From: Toxonevra muliebris
Taxonomy: Eukaryota > Arthropoda > Insecta > Diptera > Pallopteridae
DNA length: 64,000 bases
NCBI GenBank assembly: GCA_963691655.1
Contig: OY829326.1
Coordinates: 150,926,998 to 150,990,997 of the forward strand
Reading direction: 5' to 3'
How positions within the stretch are numbered: position 1 is the first letter of the stretch; every line of letters starts with the position of its first letter. Below, in pieces: positions 56,893 through 64,000 of this stretch. The notes under the pieces were generated by a model. The model searched no databases and was not told the origin of the DNA. It was given only the letters and a program-made list of their open reading frames with translations. The position numbers and the translations under genes are program-made.

Positions 56893-58153
56893 TTGGGAGT
56901 ATGAATGTATAAACTCGTATTTTTTTCGTAATTTGGTCATTTATTGTGAAAAAGTGATTATAAATTTATTCTTTAAAGTATTGTCCATCGTTAGCTACAA
57001 CCTTTTCCCATCTTTCTGGTTGCATACGGATTCCGCGTCGAAAGAACTCCTCATCTTTTGAGGCTATCCACGAATCGACCCATTTTTTGAGTTCTTCGAA
57101 AGAACGGAAGTGGTGTTCAGCCAGGCCATGTGTCATCGATCGGAACAAGTGGTAATCAGAAGGAGCAATGTCTGGAAAATACAGCGGGTGGGGTAGCATT
57201 TCCAATTTCAGCGTTTCCAAGTATGTTTTAACTTGCCTTGCAACATGCGGCCGAGCATTGTGGTGCTGAAGAATAATTTCATCGTGTCTATTCTCATATT
57301 CTGACCTCTTATCCTTTAATGCTCGGCTCAAACGCATCAATTGTAGTCGGTAGCGGTCGCCAGTGATCGTTTCATTCGGTTTCAACAGCTCATAATACAC
57401 GACACCTTTCATATCCCACCAAATACACAGCATGAGCTTGGATTCATGGATGTTCGGCTTTGCCGTTGATGTTGATGCATGTCCGGGCGGTCCCCATGAT
57501 GTTTTACGTAACGTATCCACTTTTCATCGCCAGTCACAATACAATACAGAAAACCCTTTCTTTTCTGTCGTTCAATCAGCAGTTCACATGTGAAAAATCG
57601 TCGTTCGACGTCTCTCGGCTTCAATTCATACGGCACCCAATTTCCTTGCTTTTGAATCATTCCCAATGCTTTTAATCGTTAAGAAATGGTTAATTGATCA
57701 ACTTCTAAAGATTTTGCAAGTTCTTGTTGCGTTTGACATGAATATTCTTCGAGTAATGCCTTCAATTCTTCATCTTCGAACTTTTTCGGGCCGCCTGAAC
57801 GTTCCCTGTCTTCACCACTTTTGAAACGGGCATACCACACCTGACACATTCTAACGTCTATAGCACAGTCAGGATAAGCTTCAGTGAGTAAACGATGTGC
57901 TTCAGTTGCGTTTTTCTTTAAATGGAAGAAGCAAATTAAAACTTCCCGCAAATGTTGTTTTGTTGGCACGAAATTCGACATTTTCAGCAATAGTAAAACA
58001 CTTTTGTAAAGTTATGAAAATTATTTAACAAATCAATTCTTATACTATTTTTGGCGCACCTCGAGATAGAATAGCTGTCAATGTCAAAAAAATGGCGCGT
58101 ATGACAGATATGATGTTAGTCACAATTACGAGTTTATACATTCATACTCCCAA
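56893..58153 (-). mobile_element. Mos1-like mariner element
   Basis: The element is 1261 bp between TA (56891-56892) and TA (58154-58155). The inverted ends are identical over about 27 bp, starting TTGGGAGTATGAATGTATAA then ACTCGTA. Identical ends with a nearly complete but broken transposase suggest a fairly recent insertion. Confidence 0.95.
56966..57981 (-). pseudogene. Mariner (D34D) transposase with one stop, one frameshift and a catalytic Asp-to-His change
   Basis: It starts MSNFVPTKQHLREVL and keeps the HLKKNATEAHRLL and WYARFKSGEDRERSGGPKK blocks; about four residues are missing at KSG-EDRE relative to Mos1-type proteins. The second DNA-binding region (TQQELAKSLEVDQLTIS) is followed by a TAA stop, then RLKALGMIQKQGNWVPYELK, the WVPHEL-type motif. 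The catalytic region has IVTGDEKWI (first Asp), a frameshift just after, SWGPPGHASTS, LMLCIWWDMKGVVYYELL, and ILQHHNARPHV (normally HDN: the second Asp is His). After 34 residues comes PDIAPSDYHLF (third Asp). It ends PERWEKVVANDGQYFKE. Total length is about that of Mos1 (~340 residues). It is dead by three independent lesions. Confidence 0.93.
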
Positions 58154-58155
58154 TA

Positions 58156-60425
58156 GAATTGTAATTTTTGGATCGAACTCTTCTTTATTTAGTCTGATGA
58201 AACCACTTTTTTGATTTACAACCTAAGAATAGTAAAATATTGAGTTAGTCATTAGTGATATGGATTCACAAGATCTACCGAACCTAAACATGATGAACCA
58301 TTACCCTATGTTGAGAAGGAAAAAGACCGATACTATCATTTTCCCATTTTCCCTAATTATATCCGAATCGGAAATCCGAATTAGAAAAAATTCGTCCTTG
58401 TAATATATTCCCTCTTCAATGAAAATAACTGGCAAAATACACTCAAGTATTTTTGGTTCATTTTTAAAGTCAAATTGTCTCCAATTCTCACTCAGAATTC
58501 GCTATTTATTGTAATCACTTATTCAAGCATAAAAATTTTCTTTAAACTTTGAAGTCCTATACCGTTAAGTTAGCTCTTGAGATACTAGAACTCTTACAAA
58601 AAGTTCAGTTCCGTTCTAAGCTTAACTATTCGTTATTGAAAACGCTCTTTCTGTGGTGTTCGAAAATTTTATTTCAAATAGCACACATTATGATGCAAAA
58701 TATACCATTTCTTTTCTCCCCTCAAAAAAAAAATGCTACACGCTCACATATTCCCCTCACCCTTCTTCAGAACTTTTAATCACGTTTCACTTTCTCAAAT
58801 CAATTTATATAGTTTCAAATTGAAAAAAACACTTTAAATATAAAGAAATTTATTTCAAAACGAATACACAAAACTTAGTTAGTAGTTGGGGATGATATTT
58901 TGCTATAATATTTGATTTTTGCAGTGGTATGTTTTCTTTGGTTCTCCACAAGCAACAGTTAGAAATGTAAATTTACTTTACCACCTTCAATATTTTTCAA
59001 CAAAATACAATAAATATTTCAGTTTATTTGAGTTAAATTTTACAAAACTGAACAGTTAACTCATAAACATCATAAACATGAAAAGATTTCGAATTAGGGA
59101 AAGAACCAACTACACATATACAAATAAAATTGTTGAAAAGAAAGTTTAGTGTGCAAGTTCAAGAAATTTTTAAATAGATATGATTTCTATTAAAAACTTA
59201 AAGCAAGTAAGCAGTACATTTCAACAACTCAAAACGACTACAATAAACAGTTCAAATAACTTATACAAAAGAATAAACTAAATGGATTTATTTCATATAC
59301 TATTTAATGTAGGAGGAAGAAAAAAAATGGCCACTAAACTTTTATGGAAAATGTCTAACTATTTGTCTGTTTTTCTATTTGCCTGTCGCTCGCTCTTTTT
59401 GCTTGTATGTCTGTCTATCACATTACAAAATGACAGAAAATTTACTAAAACTCTAATGACAGTTACTGTCAACAAAAATATATACTCGTAGTATCACAGT
59501 TGAAGAAGGATGAGCATCTCGACCGTAATGTTGTTGATAAAATTAAATGTACTTTGGGTCGCACTAGTAGCAGCAAATTGTTCGTTGTCCAAAATGGTTT
59601 GTGTAAAAAGTATTTTCTCAAATCTTTGTTTTTTTTTTTCTTTGTTTCCCAAGTTTATTAAAGTAAAATTTCAAACGAGCCAACAACAGCAGTAGCAACA
59701 ACAACAACAAAATGTCAACAAATACTTTACTTAAGTCTATGGCAATATGCTTTTGTAAACAAAATCCAAGAAGAAAACATTTTAAAGAAAAAAAAAAAAA
59801 CAAAGTACTAGGTATGGAAGGAAAAAAAGCTTCGTTGTTGTTATAAACAACAACAAAAAAATAAATAAAAAAAAGCTAGGAAAAAGAAATTGAATGGAAA
59901 AAACGAAATGAAAAGAAATTGAACGGAATGGAGTAAGTTAAATGCCAAGAAAAAAAGTAGGTAGTAGTACTAGGAGAAGCACGTGGGCAAGTATGAGAAA
60001 AAGTACTCGATCTCCATATTACAATTCCCACATAGCTTTGTTTAGATTCGAAATGTAAAATCAGCAAATTCATATATGGAAGTTTATACAAATTGAGTGA
60101 AATATTAGATATATAGTATGTACATATGGTATGTATTGAAGGCAATGTCAACAACTATGAAATGAGCAGGGAGTATGTACTGCACACTTGTGACAGTCAG
60201 ACCTCGTTCAACCCTCAACTACTTTGTATAGAAAATAAGTTTTAAAACACAAACTGAGAAGGAGTTAGCTGGTTAATCTCACTACTTAGAAAAGCTTTTG
60301 GAATGCAAAGTTACAAACATAACTGGAAAATGGTATATTCAATATTGTATATTGGATAGCTATGGGATTTGTAACTCACCGTTAGAGGGACACTTATAAC
60401 GTGAAGGAACTAATAAGCTATGATT
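58156..60425. other. AT-rich non-coding stretch
   Basis: No gene is recognised. There is CAACAACAGCAGTAGCAAC followed by CAACAACAACAA (about 59680-59710) and purine-rich sequence (about 59870-59960). Confidence 0.45.
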
Positions 60426-60429
60426 TCAC

Positions 60430-62640
60430 TTGGCAGCAGTTATAAAAAACAAGGGGAGCATGAAAAACTGTGAGACGGGAGGAAATAGAGAAACGGAGGG
60501 GAGAAAAGGGAGAAAGTAAAGAGGAAGAAAAGAGGATGAAATAGAGACTGAGAAATGAAATGGTGAGAGAAAAAGGTTAATGAAAATTAAGGAGTCATAC
60601 AAATATGAGACAAGAGCAGAAGAAAGAAGATGAAAAATTATGGAGTAAAGTCGAGAAAACATATATTGAGTGGAGGAAGAATTCCAGAAAAGAAAAATGA
60701 GAGGGAAAGAGAGAAGAGGAAAAGAGAAAGATCTTTCTATGAGTGAAATAAAAACGAAAAGAAATTAGAAAAAAAATATAAAGAAAATATGAGAAGAGGA
60801 GAGACAGAGGTAGAAGAAAGAGAAGAAGGAGAAAGGAAAGAGTAAAAATTAGCGAGTGAAGAATGAGGTGGCAAGAGAATTACAGAGAAGAAAAATGAGA
60901 GGGAAAGAGAGGAGAGGAAAAGAGAAAGATCTTTCTATGAGTGAAATAAAAACGAAAAGAAATTAGAAAAAAATATAAAGAAAATATGAGAAGAGGAGAG
61001 ACAGAGGTAGAAGAAAGAGAAGAAGGAGAAAGGAAAGAGTAAAAATTAGCGAGTGAAGAATGAGGTGGCAAGAGAATTACAGAGAAAAAAAATGAGAGAG
61101 AAAGAGAGGAGAGGAAAAGAGAAAGATCTTTCTATGAGGGAAAGAAAAACGAAAAGAAATTAGAAAAAAAAATATGAAGAAAATATGAGAAGAGGAGAGA
61201 AAGAGAAGGAGGAGAAAGGAAAGGGTAAAAATTAGCGAGTGAAGAATGAGGTGGCAAGAGAATTACAGAGAAGAAAAATGAGAGGGAAAGAGAGGAGAGG
61301 AAAAGAGAAAGATCTTTCTATGAGTGAAAGAAAAACGAAAAGAAATTAGAAAAAAATATAAAGAAAATATGAGAAGAGGAGAGACAGAGGTAGAAGAAAG
61401 AGAAGAAGGAGAAAGGAAAGAATAAAAATTAGCGAGTGAAGAATGAGGTGGTAAGAGAATTACAGAGAAGAAAAATGAGAGGGAAAGAGAGGAAAAGAGA
61501 AAGATCTTTCTATGAGGGAAAGAAAAACGAAAAGAAATTAGAAAAAAAAAAATATGAAGAAAATATGAGAACAGGAGAGAAAGAGGTAGAAGAAAGAGAA
61601 GGAGGAGAAAGCAAAGGGTAAAAATTAGCGAGTGAAGAATGAGGTGGTAAGAAAAAAAATGGAATAAAAATAACCAAGTCACAAAAATAAAAAGAATTTT
61701 AGAAAACAAAATTTTAAAGAACAAAGAAATACAGGAGAGAAAAAAGACAAGGTGAAGAGAAAGATAAAAAGGATAGTGAAATGAGGAAAAGAAAATGGTT
61801 GTGAAAAGAGGAAAAGGGAGGGTTCTCCCTTCGAGGGAGAAAATAGAGAATGGAAAGGCGAAGATTTGAAAATAAAATTGGAAGAAGGAAAAAGAAAATA
61901 AAATGGAAAAAGAAAAGGAAAAAGGAAACAGCGAAAGTTGGAAAGAGAAGAGAGAAAAAGTAAGAAATAAAGAAAGAAGGAAAGAGAAAGAAGAAGAGGA
62001 AGAAAGAAATGAGAAAAGAGAAATAGCAAAAGATAAAGGGAAAAAGAAATAAGGAAATCTTTTTATTCCTCTTTTTTTGGACTATTTGCCTACGAAAGGA
62101 AGGGCCTACAGTTTTCTGCTGAATTCGAATGATAGGAGGTGAATTGAAAAGGTTTACTAAGGGAAATTTTACTTTTGGCGATTTGCTATTGTATTTTTGT
62201 GTCTAGCAAGAGGTGAAAGAAAAAGTAAAAGAGAAGGGGAAGAAAGAAAAGGAATAGGGAAAAAGAAAAAGGAGAGGGAGTAGAAAAGTGGGAAGAGAGA
62301 AAAAAGATTTGGAGGGGGAAAAAAGGAAAACAAAAAAAAGAACAAACAAAACAAAAGAAATCAGAAGAGAACAAGGGCAGAAAAAAATAGGGAAAAGAGC
62401 AAATTGACCAAATGAAGAGATAGAAAAAGATGGATGAGAAGAGATTTAGAAAAACTGGGAGAATGAATGAAGAAAGAGATATGGCGAAAAGTGGCACCAA
62501 GAGAAAAAACGACGAGAAAGGAGAGAGAGCAGAGAAGAAATCGAGTGGGAAGATTTTATGATAAAAACAAAGAGGAAGAAGAGAGAAAAAAGGTAAGAGA
62601 GACAAATTGAAGAAAATAACTTTCACAACTTTGACTAAGA
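60430..62640. repeat. 2.2-kb purine (A/G) tract
   Basis: The top strand is almost entirely A and G in variants of GAGAAAGAGAAGAGG, with pyrimidines mostly confined to scattered single positions. The one clear break is at about 62055-62200. Minus-strand Phe/Ser/Leu-rich frames are composition by-products. Five tandem ~195-bp units are embedded in it. Confidence 0.9.
60681..61651. repeat. Five tandem ~195-bp units in the purine tract
   Basis: Units start at ATTCCAG (60681) and ATTACAG (60879, 61076, 61262, 61459), giving periods of 198, 197, 186 and 197 bp. Each carries the landmark GAAAGATCTTTCTATGAG, then AAACGAAAAGAAATTAG, and ends TAAAAATTAGCGAGTGAAG then AATGAGGTGG. The units are far more alike than the surrounding purine sequence, so they were duplicated recently. 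Confidence 0.93.
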
Positions 62641-64000
62641 ACACTGAAGAAATCTGTTTCACTTTAGAATTTCTTTTTAAATAAACAACAAGAATTATTT
62701 CATATTTTATTTAATACGGTCATACTGTATTTTTATTTATTATATCTTCATATGTATGTATGTTTGTATATGCAACTGTTTGCAAATGTGGTAAAACGAC
62801 TGAAAATTTTTCTTACCCTGCATTAAATTAACTTAGGAAAATTATGTATGTATAGAAAAAAGTGTTTGGTTACATATTTGTGGTAAGAAAATAACTTGAA
62901 TCAACAAGTTTGTATTAAAAGTATGTTGGTTAAAGAAAATATATTCAGTAATTTACAAGTAAATTGAAACTTTAATAAGAAAGGTTAAACATGATGAAAT
63001 CTTGTCTATAAAATTGTACAAATCCCAAAATTACCAAATTACAAATTTGATAAAATCTATAAATTCAAATTTTCTGCGAATATAAAATAACACTAGAAAA
63101 AGCGAACGGCTAAATTTCTGCAATTCAAAGAAATCGTTTGGAAAAATCAGGAGAGTAACGAGACTATCATCATAGAATACTCATAGAATATTTTTTTTCT
63201 CTTCCTTGACCTCCTCGATTTATCCGAAAATACTTTAAGTTACTTAAATTTTCTGGTTTCGGTATCTAAACTAATTATCTAGGTCTTAGAAGGAAGGAAA
63301 AGCTACAAGCGCTCAAACTAATCACTCAAAAAAGGAAGTAGCTACAAATTTTAAAACACCTGAATTCACATGTAATCATCTCTATATTTTACTATAAAAA
63401 ATAATTTATAATGAAGGACTATAGGCTTAAGGCTCGGCAAACAAAACAATATCAATGTTTCCTGACTTCAACATTCATATGAAAAAAAATCCATACAAAA
63501 TTTCAAAAGTCTCAACTCTTCATGCTCTGCTCAATGATATCCAACTATATATGTGAAACATACTGTACATGCATCTAAAAGGTATAGTTATCTTCTTTTC
63601 AAATTTCATAGTCATTGTTAAGGAAACTAATATCATGAGGAAATTTTAGCTTTTTTGATTTTAGCTTTTTGTCAATGGCTCAGCATAAAATGTTTGCCAA
63701 CATTGTTTCACAAAGAGAAAAAAAAACTTTGCTGTTGAAATAGTTTGGGCATAGAAAATGGAAAAAATAAAGCTTTAGCTTCAGCTTAATTATCATGCTC
63801 GAATTGTCTTGAGCAAAAGGCGACAAAAAACAAAAACCTGAAGTAGAAGAAAAGGAAGAAGAGTTTTGTATGTATCTGTGTATGTATATTTGTAGTTGTT
63901 GCTAGTAGTTTTCGAATTTGTAGAGAAATTGAGTTTTACTATTATGAAGAAGTATAAAAGATTTATGCAGCAGGAGTAAGTAGAAAAGGTACAAAAATGT
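62641..64000. other. AT-rich non-coding stretch
   Basis: No gene or structured repeat could be supported in the last 1.4 kb. Confidence 0.4.

Noticed and set aside
60426..62662. Long minus-strand Phe/Leu/Ser-rich frames resembling membrane proteins
   Set aside because: They follow from the purine tract read on the pyrimidine strand; there is no conserved domain and the frames overlap each other.

Overview
The window looks like non-coding DNA from a higher fly (Diptera, Brachycera). This is inferred from strong AT richness, abundant CA/GT and CAA/CAG (opa-like) microsatellites, many TA-inserting Tc1/mariner relics, and tRNA-derived SINEs. I could not name the species. I found no exon of a recognisable host gene, no rRNA and no convincing functional tRNA gene. 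Almost every long reading frame is either a decayed transposon protein or a by-product of a simple repeat. The window is probably a large intron or an intergenic stretch.

Layout. 0.65-1.95 kb: LINE reverse-transcriptase relic. 2.8-3.8 kb: a small hairpin repeat, then a piggyBac-like element with a 301-bp MITE nested inside it. 7.0-7.7 kb: internally deleted mariner. 7.9-10.5 kb: a nest consisting of a degenerate ~46-bp repeat, an inserted element, a TTAA-type MITE, a long foldback and a truncated hAT. 13.0-15.6 kb: SINE, deleted DD37E element and LINE RNase H relic. 17.5-20.8 kb: partly duplicated piggyBac-like element and a DD37E element. 22.9-29.7 kb: two inverted copies of a 1.1-kb hAT-type element on either side of a DD37D (maT-like) transposon. 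30-31.6 kb: TGACTCA-rich simple tract between inverted LINE ends. 34-38.7 kb: two more copies of the MITE, a second hAT family and a clean 9-bp minisatellite. 43.5-45.7 kb: a third hAT-type element and a TA-flanked element. 45.8-52.6 kb: long degenerate repeat tracts and a SINE with two tRNA-like heads. 52.7-58.2 kb: a second DD37E copy and a Mos1-like mariner. 60.4-62.6 kb: a 2.2-kb almost pure purine tract with five tandem ~195-bp units.

Nothing here appears to encode a working protein. Six Tc1/mariner copies (two D34D, three DD37E-type, one DD37D) have all lost activity through deletion, frameshift, stop codon or substitution of a catalytic residue. Non-autonomous families supply most of the rest: piggyBac-like with TTAA, hAT-like with 8-bp duplications, and an unassigned MITE with 4-bp duplications. 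The best-supported calls are those where both terminal inverted repeats and an exact target duplication can be read directly. No prokaryotic-type system, CRISPR array or operon was seen.
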